Assembly: GCA_928212115.1 (NCBI GenBank)
Contig: CAKMRJ010005634.1
Location: 183,470,394 to 183,534,393 of the forward strand
Length of the DNA: 64,000 bases
Direction of reading: 5' to 3'
Source of the DNA: Lactuca virosa
Taxonomy: Eukaryota > Streptophyta > Magnoliopsida > Asterales > Asteraceae
Below, one piece after another: positions 10,244 to 20,246 of the stretch. Position 1 is the first letter of the stretch. The number at the start of each line of letters is the position of its first letter. The notes below the pieces were generated by a model. That model saw nothing but the letters and a program-made list of their open reading frames with translations. It did not search any database and was not told the origin of the DNA. A program made the position numbers and the translations under genes.

Positions 10244-11343
10244 TCAGTCCCTCTGGTAGTGTCCATTCTCACCACAGCCATAGCAGGCTTGGTTTTCGTC
10301 AGCTCCGCAGACTTGGGAGATCGGTTGAGCCGGTGCCCTGCAGAAACGGATTGTGTGTCCTTTTCTGTGGCAGTTCAGGCACTGCATTTCCTGGCATACT
10401 CCGGTGTGGTGGTAATTACACTTTCCACACTTCGGGAGGGTTCCAGCATACCGACTGGCAGGTGCTGGAGTAGCAGGTGTTGTGGCGGCGTACATAGTAC
10501 TCGTTTGTTGCTCCTACGGGGGTTCCTGTGTTGTTCACTTCTTCTTCCTCTTGTTCCCCAACTTTCGTTTATAGTCCTTTCCTTTGATGGCTCGGGAACG
10601 GGGACTTCTACACCATGGCAGACTCCGTGGTGAATGAGTCGCTGGTCCAGGCGTTTAGCACTATCGAATGAGGCTGGGTTAGAAGACAGCACATCTCCTT
10701 GGATCGGAGCAGATAGACCCCAGATGTATCTTTCTATCTTCTTGCTCTCCGGGGTAACCATCCCAGGGCATAGTGCTGCTAGGTCGTTGAACCGGTCAGT
10801 GTAGGCCACTATGTCTGAGCCAACCATCGTGAGCTCCCATAGTTCTTGTTCCAGCTTTTGAACCTCGCCCCTCGGGCAGTATTCTTCCAGCATTAACTCT
10901 TTTAGGTTCTCCCAACCTATTGAGTTAGCCACTGATAGGGTCAGTGACTTAACATGGCTATTCCACCATGTTAGGGCTCTGTCGGAGAAGGTGCAGGCAG
11001 CAAATTTCACTTTGCTCCCTTCAGCGCACGAACAGATTTCGAAGACTGAATCTGTTTTCTCGAACCATCGCATCAGAGCGATGACTCCACCATTTACATT
11101 AAAGGAATTGGGTTTGCAGTTCATGAAGTCCTTATACGAACACTCCCTTGGGTGTCTATGAGTAACTCCAGGGTTGGTTAAGTGGGTACCGCTACCAGAT
11201 CTGAGGGTACCACTTTCGCCGAAGTGAGCTAGAGCAGTTGCCACTACGGAGGATATTGCTGCTTGGAGGGCAGCAGGATCGAATTGTGGCGTTAGAGTTG
11301 GAGTTATCGGAGTAGTGCGTCTGTTTGATCTGCGAGGAGGCAT
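10244..11343 (-). pseudogene. G1 Gag (chromovirus-like), frameshifted and truncated
   Basis: Starts MPPRRSNRRTTPI at 11343. The capsid-like region includes FMNCKPNSFN, a WFEKTDSVFEIC segment and LTWWNSHV (roughly residues 90-180). Near residue 300 the frame shifts to 10244-10495, which carries CGKCNYHHTGVCQEMQC, CLNCHRKGHTIRFC and then CYGCGENGHYQRD. The last knuckle stops before its final Cys, where pol sequence is lost. G2 and G3 Gags have the same order. It would form the nucleocapsid and bind element RNA if intact. Confidence 0.85.
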
Positions 11344-12552
11344 CTTTGCTAAAAGAATACAAAGATGAGGTGGAATAAGTCTAAAGCAGTGGATATAAGA
11401 CGAAAGTTAAAAGACAAGGTTATCCTAGTTATGAGTGTATTGGGTCCTGACTTCCACAGGGTTCTTGAAACAATTCATAAAAGAGTCTATACCTAATAAA
11501 CTTTATGAATTTGGAATGGCTATCCTCGAATAAAATATTTGTTACCTGAATAACTGGTACCAGCTGCATGTAAGAAAATAATCCTAACACATAATTTGAG
11601 CAGTGTTTCCACTAACTCATTAAGTTAAACAAGATTATTATTTATTAGTGTGAAGCATAAGATGTTTTGGTTACTTCGGCTGATCCTTCCTCGAAAACTC
11701 CTCATGATTTTGCTCTTGTTCCTCCTTGACTCTTCTGTTGTCTACTATGAGGAAGTGGTTACATCTATCTGGGTTTGTCGTGCGAGAATGGAAGTGACTA
11801 AAGAATCTCTGAGATTTAAAGTGAAACATTATGGGGTGATCCTTACAGAGTCCACCTATAATTGCACAATGTATACAAGTTGTATATAATTTAAGATTAA
11901 ATAGACCTTCGAATAAGTGACCCTACTCCAAAACCATAACCAAACAAGGAACAGGTAGTGAAGCGTAGGTCAGAAATTCTAAGTCTATAAAATCTCAATT
12001 ATATATAACCTTGGGAGTATACATTGCAACATTATAGACCTATCCGTAAGGGTCTTTTAAGTTATCACATAAGTTATTTATATAGTGCCTAAAATACTCC
12101 TATAGTATTTTAATGTAATGTACTTGGTATGTTTTAAACTTGTTATCGTGTTATAGCATCATAAAATACTCCCATAGTATCTTATCTTTATGTTCTGATC
12201 TAAAATTCTCTTGAATAGAGTTAGGTAAGTTTTTAGACTGTTGCAACACCACATCACTCCCAAACACATGTCGGTACATCTCGAATGAATATAGTTGATC
12301 AGGCTATATTGATCCTAGCTATGATTACATAAATGTCCAGGTTTGACCGTAGTGTTCAACCTTTAAATACTTTTGTTTTGTTCTTGTTGTGATACTTGTT
12401 CTAGTATGTATATATGTATTAGCACGTATGTATACTTTTATAAGGTATCTTCATCTATTTAAAATATATTATTATCCAGAGCACTTCGGCCCCATTATAT
12501 TTATAGTTGTATATCTTTTATCGGTTGATATACTTAGTTTACTATAAACAAT
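11344..12552 (-). other. G1 5' leader
   Basis: Non-coding. One structured module at 11868-12025 has ends AATGTATAC and GTATACATT that pair. The part at 12160-12440 is closely similar to 63680-63960 of G3. The pre-gag ORF of G2 and G3 was not recognised here. Confidence 0.6.
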
Positions 12553-12564
12553 GCTCTGATACCA
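12553..12564 (-). other. G1 primer binding site (tRNA-iMet)
   Basis: GCTCTGATACCA on the plus strand is TGGTATCAGAGC on the minus strand, three bases from the LTR end. Confidence 0.95.
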
Positions 12565-12567
12565 ATC

Positions 12568-13210
12568 TGTCACACCCCAAAACCGGAACGGCAGAAACGT
12601 TCTGGGGTAGAGGACGTCATGTTTAGTATCACAAGTCATGCATCATAGTAAGCAAAGTAATAAACAACCATTTCATTAGAAAGAAAGTGTTTACAAAGTA
12701 TGTGATTCAAATAACATAGAATACAAAGTAAATAACAAAAAGACTTGAAGCTATTATGCTCCATCTTCTGAATCCCAGTGCGCGTACCTGTCTGTTGGTC
12801 TCTTGAGAATACAAGTTATTTTGAAAGCGTAGATCAGCATTTAAGCTGGTGAGTTCATTCGATTTTAGTGATGTAAGTAAGTTGTAAGAAAGTTGTAGTA
12901 AGTTGTAGTAAGTTGTAGTAAGTTGCAGTAAGTGGTAAGTTCTTTTTACAAAAGTTCGCCTGTTCCTCCAGAAAATCCTATATTTCCTGCTCTGATGAAA
13001 GATAAGTAAAAATGACTCTACAATCCTTCCTATGAGTACTAAATGGATACAAGTTATATAAAACTCAGAGTAAACAAACAATCGGTTGTGTGTATCTGCC
13101 CTAAGACCACAACCAAACAAGGAACAGGAAATGAGGCGGAAGGCACACATCCCATTGTTTGTTAGATCATCGTTGTATAGAACCCTGGCGTATTCACTTG
13201 GTACTCAAGG
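12568..13210 (-). repeat. G1 5' LTR remnant
   Basis: Begins TGTCACACCCC, matches 46714 onward (G4 LTR) and is interrupted at 13210 by S1. Includes a minisatellite and one structured module (about 13033-13205). Confidence 0.9.
12873..12945. repeat. Minisatellite of about 11-bp units
   Basis: Five to six imperfect units like AAGTTGTAGT. The matching part of the G4 units (about 42920) has only one, so this is local expansion. Confidence 0.85.
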
Positions 13211-13619
13211 TGTAAGTCCCCAAAAATGCTTGTGTATCAATCAGATCCAATTGATGGTGCGGAATCCCAATCAATTGGTTGATGTCAGATCAAATAGAAG
13301 AGAAGGAGGAGAAGAATAACTTGAATCTTGTATGATTTGATTAGAATGAAGATCCAGATACAAGATTCACACACACTAACACACACTCTTTTTTCTCTCT
13401 CTGTAGAACACCTTCAAATGCACACACTTAAGCTCCTCTATTCTCTGGCAATTATGCACTCCTCACCCTATATATATACTTGGGGAATATGGGCCATAAA
13501 TGGGTTTACGGCCGTAAACACCCATTGGGCCGTAAATACAACTGCAAAAATATATTACACGACCAAAAAACTATTAATGCCTAGAAAAGTAAAGCATAAA
13601 CCATATTTTTGACCCAACA
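13211..13619 (-). repeat. S1 LTR
   Basis: 409 bp, TGTAAGTCCC to GACCCAACA on the plus strand; in element sense it starts TGTTGGGTCAAAAATATGG. The same U3 start is found twice plus an inverted copy at 50422-50811. Confidence 0.88.
13468..13519 (-). promoter_or_regulatory. S1 LTR TATA box and 16-bp CG palindrome
   Basis: 'tatatatatac' (13470-13479) is a TATA box in element sense. Upstream lies GTTTACGGCCGTAAAC (13504-13519), a perfect palindrome, and then a further GGGCCGTAAA. Confidence 0.65.
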
Positions 13620-13634
13620 ATCTCCCCTTTGGTT
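13620..13634 (-). other. S1 polypurine tract
   Basis: 'atctcccctttggtt' on the plus strand is AACCAAAGGGGAGAT in element sense, the typical SIRE-type PPT beside the LTR start. Confidence 0.88.
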
Positions 13635-15689
13635 TATAGCTTTCTTTTCTTAATTGACCCAACAAGCTACCCCTAAAAAGGTAGCTGGCTTTTCTTGATA
13701 ATCTTCATTGGGAGCGTGGCTTCAGCATTTATCTTCAAACTCTTCACAACTTCAAGATGAACTTGATAAATCTTCAATGAATGACTTCATCTTGAGCACT
13801 TGAGCTTTTCTTTAGAATTTGGCATTGGACGCACATTGGGTGAGGAGCCTTGACGTACTGATTCTTGAAAGATAGCGCTTTCAGCTTGAGAATCTTCAGA
13901 GAGAATATCAGAGAGAACAAATCTTCTGGATCACTTCAGCATGTACAAGATAGCAGCAAATTGATTGAGGAGGCTTCAATGCAATCCGTCACCTAATCTT
14001 CAAGTGCAGCTTCACCTTGCTTCTGGGGTTGAAAGATTGAATGTCGAAAGAATAATCTTCATTTCTTGCTCCTTTGTGAGATTCTTCGATGCTCACGATG
14101 AAGCCTTGGCTCTTGATCCTCGATACAGTCCAGCCTTGGTCTCTGAATCTCATCTCAATACCATGTCTCCATTAGTCTCATCTACACACTGAATTCACCT
14201 TTCAAGACAAACAAAACTAAAAGAAAACTTAGCACACAATATTTTTGGATTTTTCATATTATCTGAAAAAGAAATAAAACAGAAATAACACTATTTTCGG
14301 ATTTTTAATTTTCTGATTTTTGTTTGGTTTTTAAAATTTTTAATTCTCCCCTAATATTTTTTAAATTAGAAGAAAACTATCAACAAATTGAACAAAAATA
14401 AAAATAATAGCTAACTTTAAGAGTGATTTGGGATCAAAGTTTTTAGACAGCCTTTATCCGTTTATTAGTACCTCTCCCTTCATGAATAGATCTGGTCAAT
14501 CGTCGGTATTGTGGTCCACTTAAACACGAGAGATTGTGACAAAATTAGGACATACTATAAGTGATAAGACATGTGATCCTAAGTTCCTAGATAATATTCC
14601 TTAAGGACCATTCATCTGACGACGACCAAAGATATTGTTGTCCACCTAAATTGAGCAGCGAGATCTACAGACAACCTAGTGACTGTTTAATTTTAAATGT
14701 ACTAGAACATGTTCCCTGCTTCCTGACATACCCCAATAATCAGGAACTTCCAAAGTACTCCTTACTTTAGGTGAGCAGACAATTATTATGAGAGAAGTCA
14801 GATTTAGAATACATATGCTATACACCCAGGTTGGATCTCTTCCAATCTCGCAGAGGGTGAAACATATGACTAACCAGATTTAGAGGGATTGAGAAGTAGA
14901 ATGGTGGCATATGTGTGTACCAGGTCGGATGTATTTCAATCACGCAAAGGAGACAACATATGACTAACAGACAGGAAGAATTGCATAGATAGAAGATGCA
15001 GAGAAATAGAATTGCATATGTTGCAGTCCAGGTCGGATGTATTTCAATCACGCAGAGGAGGCACATATGACTAACAGAAAGAAAGCAAGAAAATAATTTC
15101 CTACAGACCTACTTTATCGGAATTCCCCAGTCGCCCCATGAATACCGGAATTAAGGACAAAGTTCGTACATCGAGGAAGAGTTAAACCACAGTTCTAGAT
15201 ACAGATTACTTTAATGTGACTGGTGGATTATCATGTAAATCTCCCTGCTCAACCTATCTTTGCGTCGTATTGTCAGGCTAAATGGATCTATCTAGGTCAA
15301 GATTTTTCAAGTCTCTAGATTCCTTAAGTTCATTAATGCCTAGTCAAGTCCAATTTAAATCTTTCGTGCCTACCAGCGCATCGAACACAGAGCCTAGACA
15401 ATTCAGATTCAGTCCCTTACACAGGTTTAGGCTGCCCGTTATCACTTGAATATATCACTTCCCAAAACAATCTACTAAAGAAAAATATATAAGAAAATTA
15501 AGGAAAAATGTCTTTGAAATGAAGCAGTGTAAGATAAATTCAGGAGAATCGAGAAGAAAACTCAAACCGTAAGTCACCGATTGAATTTGCATCCAGAAGA
15601 TCTGAGAAGAGCACGCATAATCTCAGAACAGATCCGAAAATTCTTCATGTCATTAAGCATTGACCCCATGAGTGATCCTATCCTTTCTT
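13635..15689 (-). other. S1 interior without recognisable coding
   Basis: AT-rich at 14210-14440. No domain was recognised and the small frames look random. It contains the tandem repeat at 14810. Confidence 0.5.
14810..15070. repeat. Three tandem units of about 80-120 bp
   Basis: Each unit has CAGGTCGGATGTATTTCAAT (first copy diverged), then 'cgcagagga' and 'acatatgactaacag'. It lies in the S1 interior. Confidence 0.8.
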
Positions 15690-15900
15690 CCTTTCCCACA
15701 AAGGAAAAATACTCTCAAACAATGTTCTGAGTGTTGTACAGTTGAGAGATGCCTCCTATCATGTGCCGGGAGCAGCCACTATCAACAAAACGAAGTCTGA
15801 TGATATGCCTCCATAGCTGCTCCGACATAGAGCGGGATCAGTTGGTCTTTGGAACCCAGTCCATTTTGAAACTGGGTTGACCTTTATCATTAACGCACGG
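15690..15900 (-). pseudogene. S1 protease remnant
   Basis: On the minus strand WVPKTN, a stop, then FVDSGCSRHMIGGISQLYN, the copia aspartic protease with its DSG triad. S2 has the same block at 27420-27560 (DSGCSRHMT). The rest of pol is absent. Confidence 0.75.
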
Positions 15901-15960
15901 TACTCTCTCCCAAGACATATCCTGCTTATCGCAAACAGAAGATGTAGAAATATTAGAATC

Positions 15961-16411
15961 TGTAAGTCCCGATCTATAGATCCAAATCAGTAATCAATGA
16001 ATTACAAACAATCAAACAGAGTGTAGAAGGAGTAGAAGGAGAATTAAGCCAAGCATGCACACATCTATTACGCATAAATTTCAGGTACACCTTGGGAAAC
16101 ACATACACATACGTCACTCTTCAACTGACACAGACTCAGACTATTTAACCACATGAAGCAGCACACAAGTGTGCAGCCGCACACACGTGTACGGCCACAC
16201 AGAGCGTGTGCGTCCGCACACACGTGTATGGCCGCACACAAGTGTGCAGCCGCACACACGTGTACGGCCCCACACAGCGTGTGCGGTCGCACACACGTGT
16301 ATGGCCGCACACACCCACTAACAAACCACAACCACCACAACACACTCTAACATCCTACCAAGACCTATACATTAGAATGCCTAGCCCAAACCACAAAAGT
16401 ATAGCCTATCA
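15961..16411 (-). repeat. SIRE-like LTR, second family
   Basis: 451 bp, TGTAAGTCCCGATC to AGCCTATCA on the plus strand. It shares its first ten bases with the S1 LTR but otherwise differs. A PPT follows at its right edge, so it is a 3' LTR in minus sense. It could be the 3' LTR of S2, but the intervening pol is missing. Confidence 0.8.
16137..16318 (-). repeat. CG-rich tandem palindromes by a TATA-like site
   Basis: About ten copies of short units such as ACACGTGTACGGCC and GTGTGCGGTCGCACAC (16279-16294). 'ctatttaacc' at 16140 is TATA-like in minus sense, so the array lies immediately upstream of the probable start. Long frames here on both strands come from the repeat. Confidence 0.75.
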
Positions 16412-16427
16412 ATCTCCCCCTTGGTTT
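16412..16427 (-). other. SIRE-like polypurine tract
   Basis: 'atctcccccttggttt' on the plus strand, AAACCAAGGGGGAGAT in element sense, next to the LTR. Confidence 0.88.
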
Positions 16428-16444
16428 GCGGCTAGCATGAATTA

Positions 16445-16850
16445 GTATTTATCAATAATGAGCACATGTTGTAGATGAAGGAGTCTCTATGGTTTGAGTT
16501 GGGTCAGGAAAAAGTACTCCCATCCTTGGATCATTTCTGCGTCTCTTCAAAGGAGGCTGGGAGGTCAGAGTTGTTAGGGAATCACTTGTAATTGGCTCGG
16601 ATGTAGGAACCACATTATCAAAAGGGAGGAGTCCCTGATGATGTGTCCATATGAGTTGAAGAATCAGCCATCTGAACGGTAGACGGAGGCATCGTCTCTT
16701 GAGCATCAGCTTTCTCCCTTATCTCCGGTGTTTGATTGGCACCATCATCGATATCTTTGAAGAAGTCATCGAGGACTTCGTTGGACAACGGGTTCTCATT
16801 CACACCACAATTCACCGCTACATCATCTTTTTCATAACCGGATCCATTCC
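16445..16850 (-). pseudogene. 3'-terminal ORF remnant of SIRE-like element
   Basis: Two overlapping minus frames read as one broken protein: an acidic part (EVLDDFFKDIDDGANQTP), a Ser/Thr/Pro-rich part and a basic PPLKRRRNDPR stretch near the end. Position between pol and PPT matches the extra 3' ORF ('env-like') known in SIRE-type copia, but the sequence itself does not show an envelope: no hydrophobic segment is visible. Function unknown. Confidence 0.45.
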
Positions 16851-17091
16851 CTTAAATACCTGATCCAAACCCGGATCCATAACCCGGTGGGCTGCATCCA
16901 TTTAAAAAATTATAAAGCCCAAAACCCAAAACCATTTTTTTAAAAATAAAACTCTTGGAGGATTAATTTCAAAATAAAACAAAATAAAATAACATAAAAT
17001 AAAAACATTTTCTAAAAAATTTATCAAACTTAAAAATGAAAGTAAAATAAAATAAAAATAAAACTAAATTTTGAATTTTAACCTAAATTTC
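16851..17091. other. AT-rich spacer
   Basis: About 240 bases of A-rich repeats (aaaataaaat). Nothing recognisable. Confidence 0.5.
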
Positions 17092-17850
17092 ACCTCTAAC
17101 TATTTCTGGGATAATGTACTTGACTTGACCCGACCCGGCATGGTCCATTTGGGTTGCATGGCATCATGCATTTGGATAGACTAAATGAGAGAAATAACAC
17201 TTGTGGTTTATTAATATATTATAAGTTCTAATATATTAATAGTATTATTTAATTAGTTTGATCAAGAATTAATTTAGAATTAATTAAGTGATCAAAAGAT
17301 AACTAATTAAATATATGGGTAGATTATGTAAATCTTCCATATTATATAGTGGGCTAAGAGGCTCCATGGATTATCAAGTTGGGTTCCACCCATAGGATGC
17401 TCCATGGATGCTCCATGGGAGTTACAAACCCATGGGTCATGGAAATGAAGAGTCATGACACATTAGGGTTTACATGGTGTAACCCTAGATGTGTCAACAC
17501 TATATAAGAAACCCATTCTCCACCAAAATAGGCTACACATAAGAAACAAGAGGGCTAGAGCCGATTTTGCAAGTGTAAGATTCTCTCAAGTTTACTCCTT
17601 TGCATTTGGTGTTGTGTGAAGCATTTGAGGCATCACACTTGGGGTGATAGGCTCACAAGGTTTCAAGGATCATAATCAACAACAAGGTAAGTTATTCTAT
17701 CTTTCATTCAAGTTAAAAATGTTCCCATGTATGCTAGATAGGAATATAACCTTGGAATTCAACTTTGCATGATTATTAGACAAACATAGATCCAAGGTTA
17801 TTAGGGTTGCATGTACACTTAGGAAGTGTTAGAATGCTCAAAACCCATCA
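17092..17850 (+). repeat. C2 5' LTR, left end damaged
   Basis: Matches 24165-24939 except for the first bases. Ends CCCATCA. The telobox palindrome lies at about 17463-17489 and the TATA box at 17501-17508 (TATATAAG). Confidence 0.9.
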
Positions 17851-17851
17851 G

Positions 17852-17863
17852 TGGTATCAGAGC
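17852..17863 (+). other. C2 primer binding site (tRNA-iMet)
   Basis: TGGTATCAGAGC, one base after the LTR. Confidence 0.95.
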
Positions 17864-18972
17864 CAGGTTTCGTTTGTTTTTTTTTTTTTTTTTTTGTGTG
17901 CAAACAGCTTGGAAAAAAAATTGTTTTTCTGTTTTCTGCTCATATGAAAGTTTGCACATTTGTTGCTGGAAATGGACTAGAAACATTACCCTAAACTGTT
18001 TTGATGTTTTAAAGCTTGCTTTAGTTGGTGTAATGTTTATGCTAATCCATTTACAATGGCAATTATTAAAATTGCAAGTTTTTTTTTAAGTGTAATTTTT
18101 GATTCTTGAAAGTGTTCATATTCATGTTCTTGAACTTATGAAGATTAGATGATCATAGGAATTGTTTGTAACCTTCATGGTAGTTTAATTCATGATCATA
18201 ATGTGTTTTAATGGAGTCCATAACTTGTCCTCAAGTTATGGAAAACCAAAAGTCTCACTTTTGTTAAAGCCATTAAAAGAACACAAGAGTTATAAAAATG
18301 AAGAGTCTTCATTTTTATTACTCAATTAATTCATAAGTTATAAGAAATGAAAAGTTTTGGAAGTTTACAAAACTTGCCCTCAAGTTTTGGAACATGTAAA
18401 GTCTTGATTAAAACTTTAGTTCCAACCCTTAGAATTTTAAAAGTTAAAATTCAACCCTTATACTTTATAATATTATAAGTTACTAATATATATATGTATA
18501 ACGTCAAGTCGTCTTACCGCTAGTACGCCTCATTCACGAAGCCGGTCTATAAGGGGGGTATAAGGTTGTTGCCTATAAAATGGCAACTTAATGGGTGTCC
18601 ACTCTCACCTACCGCTTCCTTGATCGGTGGAGGGTCGTTAGCCGAACGGGTAAGACATGGACTTATAAATTCTCATTAAAAGTATGATGAATATTATAAA
18701 GTAACTAAATGCTTTTATTAAATTCCCGATCTTAGTTACTTTAGGAAAATATGAATAAGGTGCTAATCCATGAAATTACACTTTACACTTTGTTTAAGTC
18801 GTTGGTGGAGCGTGTGTGGTTAACCGGCACACTAACTTGGACTTAACAAGGTAGGTAAAGGGTGACTTAAGGTTTACCATAGCATCGGTGGAGCGTGTGT
18901 GGTTTACCGGCACATCGATTGAGTGATAAACCTTGAGGGTACCAAGTGATTTGCATGGTTACTTCACACCTC

Positions 18973-19005
18973 GTTTTGTGATCCTCGGTATCCCAGTCAC
19001 AAAAC
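18973..19005 (+). other. C2 hairpin H1
   Basis: GTTTTGTGA/TCACAAAAC stem around a 15-base loop with CGGTATCCC. The only loop change from C1 is C to T. Confidence 0.75.
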
Positions 19006-19155
19006 TTGGAGGGCACACTCGAGATTGAAACATGCCTTTGAAAAGTTCATTGAATCTCAAAAGAATCTAGGAATTTCTAAGAACCAATTAAAAACCTAAT
19101 ATTTATATTTCGTTTTTCATGGTGGAAATTGGTGAATCGTCATTCACCTACCTTT

Positions 19156-19209
19156 CAAATATGTTATAGCTTGGATTACGGCATACCTCTTCTAAGTTAT
19201 AATATATTG
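19156..19209 (+). other. C2 hairpin H2
   Basis: CAAATATGTTATAGCTT pairs with AAGTTATAATATATTG, with two G-T wobbles and one bulge, around a 21-base loop containing ATTACGGCATACC. Arms differ from C1 H2 but pairing is kept. Confidence 0.75.
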
Positions 19210-19296
19210 TGATTGGATCCTAGCCTTAATATTACATTTGGGTGTTTTATTAAGAACTCTCTTAATATCTAAACTAATCTTGTTCTCTTCTTTCAG

Positions 19297-20246
19297 ATGT
19301 CTTCAAACAATGCTGCTTCTGGCTCTAATCCTAATGGCTCCTTTACCCTTATGAACTTGTGTGGGAAAGTCACTTTTGATGGATCCAACTTCAATGAATG
19401 GATCAGAAACATCAGGATGATTACCCGCTACGAGGACAAAGAATATGTCCTTGACAAGGAGCTTAAGGAGATTGATGAGACCACTGCAACTCCCCAGGAG
19501 ATCGCTGACTTCCGGCACATGAAAGGGATGCTACAAAAGTGGCATGCATCATGTTGGCCACCATGACAGCGGAACTCCAAAAGTCCTATGAGGACTTCTA
19601 CCCTTTTGAAATGCACCAAGATCTGATGGAAAGATACCATCAAAGTGCACGACAAGAGAGGTATGAAATCATATGCTCTATCATAACAACCATGATGAAG
19701 GACGGGGAATCCGTCACGAGCCACATGCAGAAAATGCAAAGGTATGTGGATCGGTTGCTGAAGCTTAATGTGAACTTCCCTGAGAAGCTTGCAATAGATA
19801 TCATTTTGCACTCCTTACCATCGTGCTATGATCAATTCCGCATGACATATCACATGAATAAGGAAGAGGTCACACTCAGCAAACTTCAGGGACTCCTCAA
19901 GACCGCAGAAACAGGTCTTAAGGGTAAGTCGGTTGTTAACACTCCTACTCCAAACTCCGCCCCGGTTTTGGCAATCGGGAAAGGTAGAGGGAAGAAGAGG
20001 AAGAGCTCTTCGAAGGGTACCAAGGCTAGGACCCTTGATGGCTCTTCCTCAAGTGGAACCAAGAAAGGTTTTGTCACTCCTTCTTCTGACCCTAAAGAGG
20101 CTGAATGCTTCTATTGCCATGAAAAGTCACATTGGAAGCGGAACTGCCCAAAGTACCAGCAAGATGTGAAGGATGGGAAAGTTAAACCCAACCATGCAGG
20201 TATTTACACTATCTTATCTAATAACTCACCCCATTCTAACTCTTAG
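19297..20246 (+). pseudogene. C2 Gag, one frameshift
   Basis: Starts MSSNNAASGSNPNGSF just after the leader. The first frame (to 19566) has the N-terminal KVTFDGSNFNEWIRNIRM motif of copia Gag. The frame then shifts near 19540 into a 235-aa frame with the UBN2-type region (LAIDIILHSLPSCYDQF) and a zinc knuckle CFYCHEKSHWKRNC. The knuckle keeps all Cys and His. Gag would package element RNA. The protein ends just before the protease frame. Confidence 0.9.

Larger units (their letters stand above)
7654..13210 (-). mobile_element. G1: gag-only chromovirus-like Ty3/gypsy element
   Basis: Reading right to left: partial 5' LTR (12568-13210, cut by S1), PBS, leader, gag, about 1.2 kb without pol, PPT and a partial 3' LTR (7654-9027, cut by C1a). 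Protease, RT, RNase H and integrase are missing between the second zinc knuckle and the PPT. Gag matches the Tekay/Del-like Gags of G2 and G3. It is probably a non-autonomous derivative. Confidence 0.85.
13211..15960 (-). mobile_element. S1: SIRE-like copia remnant
   Basis: LTR, PPT and a short interior ending in a protease fragment, minus strand. IN, RT and RNase H, the 5' half and any 5' LTR are missing. The right boundary is the start of another LTR at 15961. It inserted into the G1 LTR after 'actcaagg'. Confidence 0.75.
17864..19296 (+). other. C2 5' leader with conserved stem-loops
   Basis: 18505-18662 is nearly identical to the C1 leader block. Two GCGTGTGTGG...ACCGG cores follow (about 18811 and 18894). 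The first sits between GTTGGTG and CACTAAC, with TTAAGTC and GACTTAA outside. Hairpins H1 and H2 come next, then gag. A T-run near 17876 is the only other notable feature. Confidence 0.7.

Noticed and set aside
12985..13010. Hammerhead ribozyme core (CTGATGAA)
   Set aside because: No matching GAAA core and stems at proper distances, and the word is not kept in related LTRs.
14810..15070. CRISPR-like repeat array
   Set aside because: Only three diverged units in a plant retrotransposon remnant, with no short regular spacer structure.
16068..16445. Overlapping Cys/His-rich frames on both strands
   Set aside because: They are translations of the CG-rich tandem array in an LTR and are open in several frames only because of the repeat.
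16445..16850. Envelope gene
   Set aside because: Position fits an env-like ORF, but no signal peptide or membrane segment is visible.
17087..17091. ATTTC as a target duplication of C2 (also at 24940-24944)
   Set aside because: The left LTR terminus is damaged and the left flank is not RT, so the match is probably chance in AT-rich sequence.
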